Positions 42,535-51,436 of a DNA stretch of 64,000 nucleotides are shown here, piece by piece. Where the stretch lies: assembly GCA_946546945.1 (NCBI GenBank), contig CAMNOU010000011.1, positions 1 through 64,000 on the forward strand, written 5' to 3'. Both the position numbers and the translations under genes were made by a program. The DNA comes from an uncultured Lachnospiraceae bacterium (GTDB taxonomy: Bacteria > Bacillota > Clostridia > Lachnospirales > Lachnospiraceae). Positions within the stretch are counted from its first letter, which is position 1; every line of letters begins with the position of its first letter. Under the pieces are notes generated by a model that had not been told where the DNA came from, did not search any database, and was given only the letters and a program-made list of their open reading frames with translations.

Positions 42535-43214
42535 AGAATAATCCCCCTGATGATAAAAAAGATGACCGGCACGGCCAGTGCCGGGAGCATGTTCAGTGTT
42601 TTCAGGTTTTTGATGTTTAAGATTGAAAGTCCGGAGGCGGCAATCAGAAAGCCTCCCACGATACACAGCTCGCACATCAGATCATCCGAGATCAGTGTCG
42701 CGGATGCGTATTTCGCGATCAGATAGATCCCGCCCTGCCAGCAAAACAGAACAGGTGCCGCAAGGGTCATGCCGATTCCGTATGTGGAAGCAAGGACCAT
42801 GGATGTGATCAGATCCAGAGTCGCATTGGTGAACAAAAAGGTATGGTCCTGGTATAATGCCGCCATGACCGGTCCCATGATCGAGAGCGTACCGATGCAG
42901 TAGATCAGGATTCCCGTTGACAGACCCTGCCCGAGATTGGAGTTCGAGTGACGGCTGACCAGTGCCTGAAAGCGGTCATCGATATCCAGCGCAGTGCCGA
43001 TCAGGCTTCCCGCGGCAAGACTGACAATGAAAAGCACCGGATATTTGCTGTCCGGCATGTGGCTGACGACGGCATTGATGCCGACGCCGATGGCAGCCAG
43101 TCCGCAGGCGGTAAACAGTGCTTTCTGATATTTTTCCTTCAGCCCTCTTCGCAGGATGCTGCCGATGATACTGCCGATTAAAATCGTACAAACATTTGTT
43201 ATCGTTCCGATCAT
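42531..43214 (-). CDS. DUF554 membrane protein
   Basis: A 227-residue protein with about six hydrophobic segments, starting MIGTITNVCTILIGSIIGSILRRGLKEKYQ, the DUF554 signature (YdfK-like). Function unknown; a transport-like topology is suggested only by hydropathy. It overlaps sigH by 4 bases at its start and the protease gene at its end. Confidence 0.88.
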   Translation of the reverse strand: MIGTITNVCTILIGSIIGSILRRGLKEKYQKALFTACGLAAIGVGINAVVSHMPDSKYPVLFIVSLAAGSLIGTALDIDDRFQALVSRHSNSNLGQGLSTGILIYCIGTLSIMGPVMAALYQDHTFLFTNATLDLITSMVLASTYGIGMTLAAPVLFCWQGGIYLIAKYASATLISDDLMCELCIVGGFLIAASGLSILNIKNLKTLNMLPALAVPVIFFIIRGIIL

Positions 43215-43819
43215 TGCTCTTTCCCTGTCATGTATACTCTCACCTTGCTCCGGATCCGCTGGAGAGCATTGTCAATGGATTTTTCCGGTTTTCCTGTCTT
43301 TTCAGCAATCTGCCGGTAATTCATGCCCGTCAGATAGTCATCCAGCACGGACCTTTCCATCTTGCTCAAGTGGCTGCAGAGCCTGTCCAGAAAATCATCC
43401 ATGTTTTCCCTGTCGATCAGGATCTGCTCGGGGTTCTGGGCATTTCCTGACAGCTCCTTAGAAAGCGCCTTCTCCGATGTGTCGGGCGTCTGCCGAGACA
43501 GAGAAACATAGGAATTGAGCGGCCCGTGTTTTTTCCTGGCCGCTGACTCGATTGCCGTATAGATCTGGCGGCTGATGCACAGCTCCGCGAAATGATAAAA
43601 ACTGCCGGAGCCCTCATCGTAGTCGCGGATGGCCTTGAACAGACCGATCATTCCCTCCTGGATCAGATCATCGGTGTCTCCCCCCAGAAGGAACAGAGTG
43701 TTCGCTTTTTTGCGGACCAGATGTTTGTATTTATCCATCAGATAATCCATTACCTGAGGCTCGCCCGAGCGGAGCATGCGGATCAGCTCCGGATCGCTGT
43801 AGTCTTTGTATTGCGTCAT
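43211..43819 (-). CDS. sigH: RNA polymerase sigma factor SigH
   Basis: A 202-residue sigma-70 factor that controls entry into sporulation in Bacillus and Clostridia. Region 2 (DDLIQEGMIGLFKAIRDYDEGSGSFYHFAELCISRQI) binds -10 and core polymerase, region 4 (YLTGMNYRQIAEKTGKPEKSIDNALQRIR) binds -35. Its position after rlmB and near cysS matches the Bacillus cysS-mrnC-rlmB-yacP-sigH order, here without yacP. Confidence 0.93.
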   Translation of the reverse strand: MTQYKDYSDPELIRMLRSGEPQVMDYLMDKYKHLVRKKANTLFLLGGDTDDLIQEGMIGLFKAIRDYDEGSGSFYHFAELCISRQIYTAIESAARKKHGPLNSYVSLSRQTPDTSEKALSKELSGNAQNPEQILIDRENMDDFLDRLCSHLSKMERSVLDDYLTGMNYRQIAEKTGKPEKSIDNALQRIRSKVRVYMTGKEQ

Positions 43820-43843
43820 GGTTTATCCTCATCACTGTCTGGT

Positions 43844-44590
43844 TTATTTTTCACAGATGCGCTGCCGCACGATCTCAAAACTTAAGACTCCGCAGGCGAC
43901 AGACGCATTCAGGGAGTCAATATCTCCCCTCATGGGGACAGATGCCGTAAAATCACAGTTCTCTCTGACAAGTTTGCTGACACCCTCTCCTTCGTTGCCG
44001 ATCACCAGCCCGATCGGACCGGTCAGATTCTGCCGGTACATGACCTCTCCGCCCATATCTGCGCAGACGAACCAGAGGCCCTCTTCTTTCAGCTGTTTCA
44101 TGACTGCGGAAAGATTGGTGACCTTGGCAACCGGTGTATAGTTGATCGCGCCGGCAGAGGCTTTCGCGACCGTGGCGGTGAGCCCGCAGGCGCGCCGTTT
44201 CGGGATGATCACACCATGCGCGCCCGCCAGATTGGCAGTACGGATGATCGCTCCCAGATTATGGGGATCTTCGATTCCGTCCAGCAGGATCAGAAAAGGA
44301 GGCTCGCCCTTTTGTTTTGCATTCTCCAGCATTTCATCAACAGAAGCGTAATCATAGGCGGCAGCATACGCGATCACTCCCTGGTGCTTTTTCGTCTCTG
44401 AGAGCTGATCCAGCCGTTCTTTGGATACAAAGCTGATAATTGTATTTTGTTTTTTTGCTTCCCGGATAATGGTGCGGACGGGGCCATCCTGGCAGCCGTC
44501 CAGTACAAAAAGCCGGTCTATTGTTTTCCCGGAGCGCAGCGCTTCGAGTACGGCATTGCGCCCTTCCAGTGTTAATTCTTCAAATCTCAT
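43844..44590 (-). CDS. rlmB: 23S rRNA 2'-O-methyltransferase RlmB
   Basis: A 248-residue SPOUT methyltransferase (TrmH/RlmB family). An N-terminal substrate-binding part (about 1-75) precedes the knot domain with LDGIEDPHNLGAIIRTANLAGAHGVI, GPIGLVIGNEGEGVSKLV and MRGDIDSLNASVACGVL, the three family motifs. It overlaps the Mini-III RNase gene by 4 bases. The exact rRNA target (G2251 in E. coli) is from the family. Confidence 0.93.
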   Translation of the reverse strand: MRFEELTLEGRNAVLEALRSGKTIDRLFVLDGCQDGPVRTIIREAKKQNTIISFVSKERLDQLSETKKHQGVIAYAAAYDYASVDEMLENAKQKGEPPFLILLDGIEDPHNLGAIIRTANLAGAHGVIIPKRRACGLTATVAKASAGAINYTPVAKVTNLSAVMKQLKEEGLWFVCADMGGEVMYRQNLTGPIGLVIGNEGEGVSKLVRENCDFTASVPMRGDIDSLNASVACGVLSFEIVRQRICEK

Positions 44591-45057
44591 GAATCGTCAT
44601 CCCCGTTCACTGTTATCCCTGATTCTGCATGGCCGGTTCCGTTCAGCCCGGTTTTGATAAGGAAACACATCCTCTCGAACTGATCGGTAAGATAGAGGTA
44701 TCCCATCAGTGCTTCAAAGCCTGTGGCCCGGCGGTAATCCCCGACGGTCGCGTTTTTGGCCATGGTCGGTGATTTGGCGTTGCGCCCGCGCCGGTAAATA
44801 TTCTCCTCCTCCGCGTTCAGCTGCGGCAGGAGATATTCAATAATCTCAGACTGGGTATGCGCTTTCACAAGATGACTGGTGTGCTGATGCAGCTGGCTCG
44901 CTCTTGTGTTGCCCTGCCCGACAATAAGAGAACGGATGACGAGATCATAGATCCCGTCACCGATGTACGCAAGTGTCAGCGGAGAATATGTACGGATGTC
45001 CACATCTCCTACTGAAAAATATTGTTTGATCTGAGAGAAAATCCGGCAGTCCTGCAT
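44587..45057 (-). CDS. mrnC: Mini-ribonuclease III
   Basis: A 156-residue RNase III-type nuclease without the double-stranded RNA-binding domain, which matures 23S rRNA ends. The catalytic acid region is YSPLTLAYIGDGIYDLVIRS, with KNATVGDYRRATGFEALMGYLYL as the second. Start at 45057 uses the ATG overlapping the cysS stop (TAATG). Confidence 0.93.
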   Translation of the reverse strand: MQDCRIFSQIKQYFSVGDVDIRTYSPLTLAYIGDGIYDLVIRSLIVGQGNTRASQLHQHTSHLVKAHTQSEIIEYLLPQLNAEEENIYRRGRNAKSPTMAKNATVGDYRRATGFEALMGYLYLTDQFERMCFLIKTGLNGTGHAESGITVNGDDDS

Positions 45058-46460
45058 TAAACTCTCTTCCATATAACTCCTTCTCTGGTGTCTTTTAACT
45101 GAATGCCCATAGCCAGCAGCTGGTCACGGATCTCGTCAGCGCGGGCAAAATCCTTTGCTTTTCTGGCTTCCTGACGCTGAGCGATCAGCTTTTCGATGTC
45201 CGCATCAAGGACCTCTTCTTCTTTTTCTATAATGATGCCGAGCACATCACAGAGCGTCTTCAGTCTTTCATACAAAGCGTCCGCAAATGCTTTGCTGCTT
45301 TCGGAAGATGCATGGGTGTTCGCGAATTTAACGAGCTCGAACACCGCAGATACTGCATCCGCCGTGTTAAAGTCGTCTTCCATGGAAGCCTCGAACTTCT
45401 TTGTGAAACCTTCTGCCTGTGTCAGCAGATCCTTCTCCGGATCCGTGAGCTCTCCTTTTGCGCTGCCGGAGATACGTTTCAGATTCTCGGCGGCAGTCAG
45501 AATGCGGTCCAGACCGTTTTTGGCTGCTTCCATCAGTTCCGCGCTGAAATTCAGCGGGCTTCTGTAATGCGCGGACAGCATGAAGAAGCGAAGCACCTGC
45601 AGATCGTACTTCTCTCCCACCTCGCGGACAGTAAAGAAATTGCCGAGAGATTTCGACATCTTGGTTCCGTTGATATTCAGAAAACCATTGTGCATCCAGT
45701 AGTGCGCAAAGGGTTTTCCGTTCGCTGCCTCGCTCTGCGCAATTTCGTTTTCATGATGTGGGAAAATCAGATCTTCCCCGCCCGCATGGATGTCGATCTC
45801 CTCGCCGAGATACTTCTTTGCCATGACAGAGCACTCGATGTGCCAGCCGGGACGTCCCTCGCTCCAGGGAGACTCCCAGTAGGGCTCTCCTTCTTTTTTG
45901 GGTTTCCACAGAACGAAATCCAGGGGATCCTCCTTCAGCTCTCCGGTCACGCGGATATCTCTGTGGCCGGCCTGAAGCTCATCGACCTTTTTCCCGGAAA
46001 GCTTTCCGTAACCGTCAAATCTGCGGGTGCGGTAATACACAGTTCCGTCGTCGGCCGCATAAGCATAGCCCTTGCTGATCAGATCGGAAATCATGTTCAG
46101 CATGCCGTCGATCTCCTGTGTCGCCAGAGGATGCGTGGTAGCCGGTTTCACGTTCAGAGCTTCCATATCCTGTTTGCACTCCGCGATAAAACGTCTGGCG
46201 ACCTCCTCCGCAGAGATGCCCATCTCCTGCGCCTGTTTGATGATCTTATCATCCACATCGGTAAAATTGGATACATAATTCACATCATATCCTTTGTATT
46301 CCAGATAGCGGCGCACGGTGTCAAAAACGATCATCGGTCTCGCATTGCCGATATGGATATAATTGTAAACGGTGGGCCCGCACACATACATGCTGACCTT
46401 TCCCTGTTCAAGCGGAACGAATTCTTCTTTTTTTCTGGTTAATGTATTATATAGTTTCAT
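45057..46460 (-). CDS. cysS: cysteinyl-tRNA synthetase
   Basis: A 467-residue class I aminoacyl-tRNA synthetase. HIGH box HIGNARPM near residue 38, zinc-site Cys/His residues ([27 protein letters not shown]), KMSKS in [11 protein letters not shown], and a C-terminal helical anticodon-binding domain. Usual size. Overlaps mrnC by one base. Confidence 0.97.
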   Translation of the reverse strand: MKLYNTLTRKKEEFVPLEQGKVSMYVCGPTVYNYIHIGNARPMIVFDTVRRYLEYKGYDVNYVSNFTDVDDKIIKQAQEMGISAEEVARRFIAECKQDMEALNVKPATTHPLATQEIDGMLNMISDLISKGYAYAADDGTVYYRTRRFDGYGKLSGKKVDELQAGHRDIRVTGELKEDPLDFVLWKPKKEGEPYWESPWSEGRPGWHIECSVMAKKYLGEEIDIHAGGEDLIFPHHENEIAQSEAANGKPFAHYWMHNGFLNINGTKMSKSLGNFFTVREVGEKYDLQVLRFFMLSAHYRSPLNFSAELMEAAKNGLDRILTAAENLKRISGSAKGELTDPEKDLLTQAEGFTKKFEASMEDDFNTADAVSAVFELVKFANTHASSESSKAFADALYERLKTLCDVLGIIIEKEEEVLDADIEKLIAQRQEARKAKDFARADEIRDQLLAMGIQLKDTREGVIWKRV

Positions 46461-46498
46461 CGATCTTCCGGGTTTTATACCGGTCTCCTTTCCTAAAC

Positions 46499-47593
46499 TC
46501 AGTGTCTGCTGAATACCGCCCTGGCGATCTCATTCATCTGTCCGAGTTTTTCCTCAATATCAAGGGCGAGGTAGAACTGATTCACAGCACGGAACAGATT
46601 CTGCCGTTCGTCAGAAAAATCTGTCATATTCTGATCGCCGGTCAGGTAATTGATGAGATAGCGGATTCCCTTTTCCATGGCCGCAAGCCAGACCGCGTAA
46701 CCGATCAGCTCACGCTCCTTCGGCGTCAGCACCCTGCCCATCTCTGCAGCGTAGCCGGTCAGGTGGGAACGGTAGCGTTCGAGATCCAGCTCAATATCGC
46801 CGTATTTTTCATCCTCATCAAAGGTCGCGTCCGCCGCGCGGACGGAATCTCCGAAATCCATGATGGCCACGCCCGGCATCACGGTATCCAGGTCGATCAG
46901 ACAAATGGCTTTGTGCGTGTCCTTATCCACCAGAATATTGCTGTAATGCGTATCGTTGTGCGTCACCCGCAGAGGGATCTCACCGGATTCAACGGCGTCC
47001 CGGATCATGGAAAACTGTCCGGAACGGTTCAGGGCAAACTGGATCTGTTCCTGACAATCCGAGGTGCGAAAACAGATATCTGCCCGGACTGCGTCCAGAA
47101 GATTCCGCATCAGATACTTCATATCATGCATTTTCGGAACAGTCTCTGAAAGCTGTCCGACCGGAAAATCGCGCATGCGCCGGTGGAACTGCCCCAGGAT
47201 CCGGCCGACTTCATAGGCCTGCTCTCTCGTTTCGGGCTTTTGCATCTCCTCACCGCAGCAGATCATGCGGTAAAGACGGAAATAGCTCCCGCCTTCCGTC
47301 TGCAGCAGCTGATTGCCTGCTTTTGTCCGGATAAAGGTCAGTGTCTCAAGATCCGGATGCAAACCTTCTTTTTTTATGACATCCCGCAGATATTCGGTCA
47401 CAAGGAACAGATTGTTCATGACAACTGTAGGATATTTGAACACGATATGGTTGATCTCCTGCAGAACATACGCATCATCCCCGCAGATGATCTCAAAAGT
47501 GTGATTGACCTTCCCGTGTCCGAGCGGTTTCACATCTGTGATTTCCCCTTCAATCTGAAATTTGCTGAGGATTTCCTCATAGTTCGTCATCAT
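46499..47593 (-). CDS. NahK-like sugar kinase / aminoglycoside phosphotransferase-fold kinase
   Basis: A 364-residue kinase of the aminoglycoside phosphotransferase fold. Nucleotide loop [11 protein letters not shown], catalytic loop [15 protein letters not shown] and metal-binding [20 protein letters not shown] resemble N-acetylhexosamine 1-kinase NahK (HNDTKxx[10 protein letters not shown], DFGDxxR). The substrate could be a hexosamine, but no lacto-N-biose or galactose pathway genes are nearby. It overlaps the ispF stop by ATGA and lies before cysS, an unusual place for a sugar kinase. Confidence 0.75.
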   Translation of the reverse strand: MMTNYEEILSKFQIEGEITDVKPLGHGKVNHTFEIICGDDAYVLQEINHIVFKYPTVVMNNLFLVTEYLRDVIKKEGLHPDLETLTFIRTKAGNQLLQTEGGSYFRLYRMICCGEEMQKPETREQAYEVGRILGQFHRRMRDFPVGQLSETVPKMHDMKYLMRNLLDAVRADICFRTSDCQEQIQFALNRSGQFSMIRDAVESGEIPLRVTHNDTHYSNILVDKDTHKAICLIDLDTVMPGVAIMDFGDSVRAADATFDEDEKYGDIELDLERYRSHLTGYAAEMGRVLTPKERELIGYAVWLAAMEKGIRYLINYLTGDQNMTDFSDERQNLFRAVNQFYLALDIEEKLGQMNEIARAVFSRH

Positions 47594-48084
47594 CTATTAA
47601 TCTCCGTAAATGATAATTCGGAAAGCATGCAGATCGCATTCGCCGCAATACCTTCCTCTCTGCCTGTAAATCCAAGGTGTTCTTCGGTGGTCGCCTTGAC
47701 ATTCACCTGTGTCCGGTCGATTCCGAGTGTGTCAGCGATGTTCTGCTCCATCTGATTCAGAAACGGAGCCAGCTTCGGCTTTTGCGCGATCACCGTCGAG
47801 TCGATATTTACGACCCGGAGGTTATTCTCCTCCAGAAGTTCGCCGACACGTCTGAGAAGTTCCAGACTGGATATGCCCCGGTAGGCATCATCGGTATCCG
47901 GAAAATGCCTGCCGATATCACCGAGTGCTGCAGCGCCCAGAAGCGCGTCCATGACTGCATGCAGCAGGACATCCGCGTCAGAGTGCCCCAAAAGGCCCAT
48001 GGTATGCGGAATCTCTACGCCGCCAAGAATAAGCCTGCGGTCTCTGGTAAGCCTGTGAACATCATAGCCTGTGCCAACTCTCAT
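47590..48084 (-). CDS. ispF: 2-C-methyl-D-erythritol 2,4-cyclodiphosphate synthase
   Basis: A 164-residue enzyme of the MEP isoprenoid pathway. Metal and substrate motifs: GTGYDVHRL near the N-terminus, [34 protein letters not shown], and INVDSTVIAQ-type strand. Start at 48084 follows GGAGG. First gene of the transcript that includes the sugar-kinase-like gene, cysS and further genes. Confidence 0.95.
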   Translation of the reverse strand: MRVGTGYDVHRLTRDRRLILGGVEIPHTMGLLGHSDADVLLHAVMDALLGAAALGDIGRHFPDTDDAYRGISSLELLRRVGELLEENNLRVVNIDSTVIAQKPKLAPFLNQMEQNIADTLGIDRTQVNVKATTEEHLGFTGREEGIAANAICMLSELSFTEINR

Positions 48085-48117
48085 GATACTTTCCTCCAGA
48101 TTTACATAACTGTTTAC

Positions 48118-48146
48118 ATAATACCACACTTTTTGCGGTTGGTCAC
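48118..48146 (-). promoter_or_regulatory. sigma-A promoter for ispF
   Basis: On the - strand GTGACC, a 17-base spacer and TATTAT, 34 bases before the ispF ATG. Confidence 0.5.
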
Positions 48147-48157
48147 TGCCTTTTTCA

Positions 48158-48186
48158 TTGACTTTTTCTTAAACTGTTTTTAATAT
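48158..48186 (+). promoter_or_regulatory. promoter for the FUSC gene, next to the start codon
   Basis: TTGACT, a 17-base spacer and TAATAT, with the -10 ending 6 bases before the ATG at 48193. Transcription would begin at or very near the A of the ATG, giving a leaderless message. No Shine-Dalgarno is present. Confidence 0.5.
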
Positions 48187-48192
48187 TATTAT

Positions 48193-49800
48193 ATGAAAAC
48201 ATTATCCGGACAAATAACAGGCTTTGTGAAAGGCCTGAAACCAACTGTACGGCAGGCAATTCTGCCGACGCTTCTGGCAACCCTGATCTTTCTGATGACC
48301 TGGCGGTTTTTCGGCATGGAAAACACCATGATCGGACCATTTGCCACCCTTTCTTTCCTGCTCTACAGGACTGCCCATAATCATTATGAATATATGATAC
48401 GGATTTACGGCGTTTATATAGCAATGGCGGTCATGGATTATTTCGCGGTCATGAACTTTCCGCTCTGCATTGTGATCAATGCGGCCGCACTGTTCTGGAT
48501 CGCCTACATTCTGATTGATGAGTATAATCCGACGAACTATTTTCATGCCGCCATGGCACTGATTTTTTTCCAGATCGCGCCCGTACATACACCTGCTGCT
48601 CTCGCGAACCGGATTACGGCTCTGCTGGCGACGTTTGTCCTGACCTTTCTGTTTGTCTTTCTGCTGTCTATGACCAGGAAAGACAGGGATCCGCTGTCCG
48701 GGTATCTGCGCGAGGGATTTACAATCTGCAGCCGGATCCTTCAGGAATGTGAAAAAGAAGATCCCGGTAAGAGGGACGAAGAACTCCTTGCCGGTCTTCA
48801 TAAGCGTATCCATGAAGTGAACAGGCAGATCAGCAGTGAGATCTATGCATTCAACCGTGTTTCCCTGCGCAGATGGGATAAAACCAATTTTTACTGTCAT
48901 TTCATCCTGGTCTTTCAGGTGATCAATTATCTGACGCTTGATACAGGAAGCAGGGACAATGTGACAAAAGCCCGCCTGCTCTATGATGACTTTAAAAGTG
49001 AATTTGAACGGGTAAAGCCGTCCGCTTATTATCACCGGCTCAATTTCCGGCTGGTGAAGCCGGATATCAGAAGTTTCCGCCTGCGCTTTGCGCTGCGGCA
49101 GGTGATTACCGTGACGCCCTGTCTGGTGTTTGCCTGGGCGGTTCAGCTTCCCAATGTCTACTGGCTGGTCATCTCGGTCTACTTTATGATGATTCCCTAT
49201 ACGGATCAGACCATGAAGCGTGTCAGACAGCGGGTGCTCGGTACCATTTCCGGCATTCTGATCTGTCTGGTCCTGTTTTCCGTATTTCCGGGTTTCCCTG
49301 CCAGAGTTGTGATCATGACCATTGCCAACTTCCTGATCTACAGCGCGAACGGATACGGGCCGACGGTTGCCTATATCACCTGCTCGGCGCTTGCTGTTCA
49401 GACCATTGATATGGCTGTACCGATGGTTCTCGGTCAGCGGCTGATCTATACGCTGATCGGCGCCGGGATCGCTCTGGCTGCCAATCATCTGGTCTTTCCG
49501 ATCCGGATGCGGAATCAGATGCGTTATCAGGTGGAAACGATCTGTAAGATCCGCAAAGAAATGGCTGACCTGGCAGAACATACGGTTCCCGGAGATCCGC
49601 GCCGCAGAAAAGAGCTGGATCAGCGCATTGTAAAGAGCTACATTGTATTTAAGAGAATGGAAGAACTGTATGACTCTCTTCCCGAAAAAATAAAAAGAGA
49701 AATGGACGATGGATTCGACTATATGGCGTTCCGGCGTGAACACCTGGATTTTATTGCCGGATATATGTCCCGCTATCTCGTAAATTTTCACGATAATTGA
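48193..49800 (+). CDS. FUSC-family aromatic-acid exporter-like membrane protein
   Basis: A 535-residue membrane protein with two similar six-span halves: an N-terminal set (PTVRQAILPTLLATLIFLMTW onward, to about 160), a cytoplasmic helical linker (about 170-300) and a C-terminal set (LRQVITVTPCLVFAWAVQLPNVYWLVISVYFMMIPY to about 445). This is the FUSC/YccS/AaeB layout of proton-driven exporters of aromatic acids and other small acids. The C-terminus is charged. The ATG at 48193 has no ribosome site; GTG at 48226 is an alternative but would remove the helix start. Confidence 0.75.
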   Translation: MKTLSGQITGFVKGLKPTVRQAILPTLLATLIFLMTWRFFGMENTMIGPFATLSFLLYRTAHNHYEYMIRIYGVYIAMAVMDYFAVMNFPLCIVINAAALFWIAYILIDEYNPTNYFHAAMALIFFQIAPVHTPAALANRITALLATFVLTFLFVFLLSMTRKDRDPLSGYLREGFTICSRILQECEKEDPGKRDEELLAGLHKRIHEVNRQISSEIYAFNRVSLRRWDKTNFYCHFILVFQVINYLTLDTGSRDNVTKARLLYDDFKSEFERVKPSAYYHRLNFRLVKPDIRSFRLRFALRQVITVTPCLVFAWAVQLPNVYWLVISVYFMMIPYTDQTMKRVRQRVLGTISGILICLVLFSVFPGFPARVVIMTIANFLIYSANGYGPTVAYITCSALAVQTIDMAVPMVLGQRLIYTLIGAGIALAANHLVFPIRMRNQMRYQVETICKIRKEMADLAEHTVPGDPRRRKELDQRIVKSYIVFKRMEELYDSLPEKIKREMDDGFDYMAFRREHLDFIAGYMSRYLVNFHDN

Positions 49801-49901
49801 ATTTTTGCAAGACAAATCAAGCATTTCCTGATACAATATACACTGCATTACAGAGATTCCGCATATTCCCGGATTCTGACACTGATTCTGAGCACTGTTC
49901 G

Positions 49902-49922
49902 GACCCGGTCATCGACCGGGTC
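49902..49922 (+). promoter_or_regulatory. leader hairpin upstream of the purine permease
   Basis: GACCCGGTC-atc-GACCGGGTC, a 9-bp perfect stem, lies 43 bases before the ATG and is not followed by a U run. It may be a regulatory or stabilising 5' UTR structure. The purine riboswitch core is not present. Confidence 0.35.
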
Positions 49923-49964
49923 TGAAAGGACCTTCCGGGAGTGTGTGAAGAACAGGAGGAAAAA

Positions 49965-51383
49965 ATGGAGAAACTATTCAAATTCAGGGAGAATGGGACC
50001 AATCCGCGTACGGAAGTCATCGCCGGCGTAACAACATTCATGACGATGGCTTACATCATAGCGCTGAATCCGAACATTCTTGCAGGAGGGCAGGAACAGT
50101 CCCTCTGGAACGGCGTATTTCTGGCTACCTGTATTGCCTCTGCGCTGGCGATGTTTGTCATGGGATTCCTTGCAAACAAACCCTTCGCGCTGGCGCCGGG
50201 ACTCGGTCTGAACAGCTTTTTTGCCGTAGTATCGACGAATATCGCTGCAATTATCGGATGTTCTTACCTGGAGGCTTATCAGGCCGCACTCTGCATCATT
50301 TTTGTGGAAGGTATCGTGTTTATGGTCCTTTCCATCTTTAATGTCCGTGAGAAAATCGTGGAGGCGATCCCTCTGGGAATCCGGCTTGGCATTTCACCGG
50401 CGATCGGCATGCTCCTTTTGAAGGTCGGACTGACCACCAGCATTTACGGAGCTGAGGGAAGCTGGAACCCGCTGCAGGATTTCTTCTCGGCGCTGACCCC
50501 GGGACTTGCACGCGATTCCGTCCTGGCCGGAGGCGGAAGCTGGGGAGAACTTTGCCTCATCGTCATCACTCTTTTCATCGGCCTCTTTGCCATCATCGTG
50601 CTGGCCCAGAGAGGAATCAAAGCAGCCGTTATTCTCGGAATGCTGATCGCCTGTGCGGTCTACTGGATCTGTGAAGCCGTTTTTATGGGCGTGAATCCCT
50701 TCGCAGGATTAGCAGGCGCGTCCTTCGTCCCGGCATTCGGAGACATGGCACAGACCACATTGTTCAAGCTTAACTTCCACGACTTTTTCCAGATCGGCTG
50801 GTTCACCGGCGTTACACTGATCATCACATTCTGTATCATCGATATGTTCGATACGATCGGTACACTGGTCGGAACCGCTTCCAGAGCCAATATGCTGGAT
50901 GAAGAAGGCAAAATGCCGCAGATGAAAGAAGCTATGATATCCGACGCGATCGGTACGGTAGCCGGCTCTGTGACCGGTACATCTACGGTCACGACCTTTG
51001 TTGAGTCCTCATCCGGCGTAGCCGCAGGCGGACGGACCGGACTGACTGCCATTACAACAGGTATCCTTTTCCTGGCGTGCATCTTTATTGCCCCTGTTGC
51101 TGCCATCATTCCTTCCGCAGCGACTGGATCCGCACTTCTGTACGTCGGATTCCTTATGATCGGCGGCCTTAAAAAAGTCGACTTCGACGATATCTGTCAG
51201 CTTGTTCCTGTAGCGATTATGCTGATCGTCATGCCGTTTACCGGCTCCATCGGACACGGTATCGGCCTTGGAATGATCTGCTACACGGTCATCAAGATCT
51301 TTACAGGAAAAGCAAAGGAAGTATCTATTCTGACATATATTATATCCATTATCTTTGCCATAAAATTCTTCCTTGTTGTCTGA
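49965..51383 (+). CDS. NCS2-family purine permease (PbuG/AzgA-like)
   Basis: A 472-residue membrane protein with about 12-14 spans. It opens EKLFKFRENGTNPRTEVIAGVTTFMTMAYIIALNPNIL, the PbuG/AzgA signature, and has FVMGFLANKPFALAPGLGLNSFF and the SSSGVAAGGRTGLTA loop. Likely imports guanine, hypoxanthine or adenine with protons. AGGAGGAAAAA precedes the ATG. Confidence 0.92.
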   Translation: MEKLFKFRENGTNPRTEVIAGVTTFMTMAYIIALNPNILAGGQEQSLWNGVFLATCIASALAMFVMGFLANKPFALAPGLGLNSFFAVVSTNIAAIIGCSYLEAYQAALCIIFVEGIVFMVLSIFNVREKIVEAIPLGIRLGISPAIGMLLLKVGLTTSIYGAEGSWNPLQDFFSALTPGLARDSVLAGGGSWGELCLIVITLFIGLFAIIVLAQRGIKAAVILGMLIACAVYWICEAVFMGVNPFAGLAGASFVPAFGDMAQTTLFKLNFHDFFQIGWFTGVTLIITFCIIDMFDTIGTLVGTASRANMLDEEGKMPQMKEAMISDAIGTVAGSVTGTSTVTTFVESSSGVAAGGRTGLTAITTGILFLACIFIAPVAAIIPSAATGSALLYVGFLMIGGLKKVDFDDICQLVPVAIMLIVMPFTGSIGHGIGLGMICYTVIKIFTGKAKEVSILTYIISIIFAIKFFLVV

Positions 51384-51393
51384 AAAAAAAGAT

Positions 51394-51436
51394 GGTGCAT
51401 TCCCGCTTCAGTACAGTCGGGAATGCACCTTTTTTT
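51394..51436. terminator. bidirectional terminator between purine permease and dipeptidase
   Basis: GGTGCATTCCCG / CGGGAATGCACC, a 12-bp perfect stem with a 12-base loop, flanked by A8 on the left and T8 on the right. The two genes converge here. Confidence 0.9.

Noticed and set aside
45312-46442. A 376-residue open frame on the + strand opposite cysS
   Set aside because: Antisense shadow of cysS, which has HIGH and KMSKS motifs.
48202-49848. A 548-residue open frame on the - strand opposite the FUSC gene
   Set aside because: His, Gln, Arg and Asp rich with no fold; an antisense shadow of the FUSC gene, whose membrane spans are clear.
49801-49964. Purine riboswitch before the NCS2 permease
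   Set aside because: The conserved loop and junction bases of the purine aptamer are not present; only a simple hairpin is.
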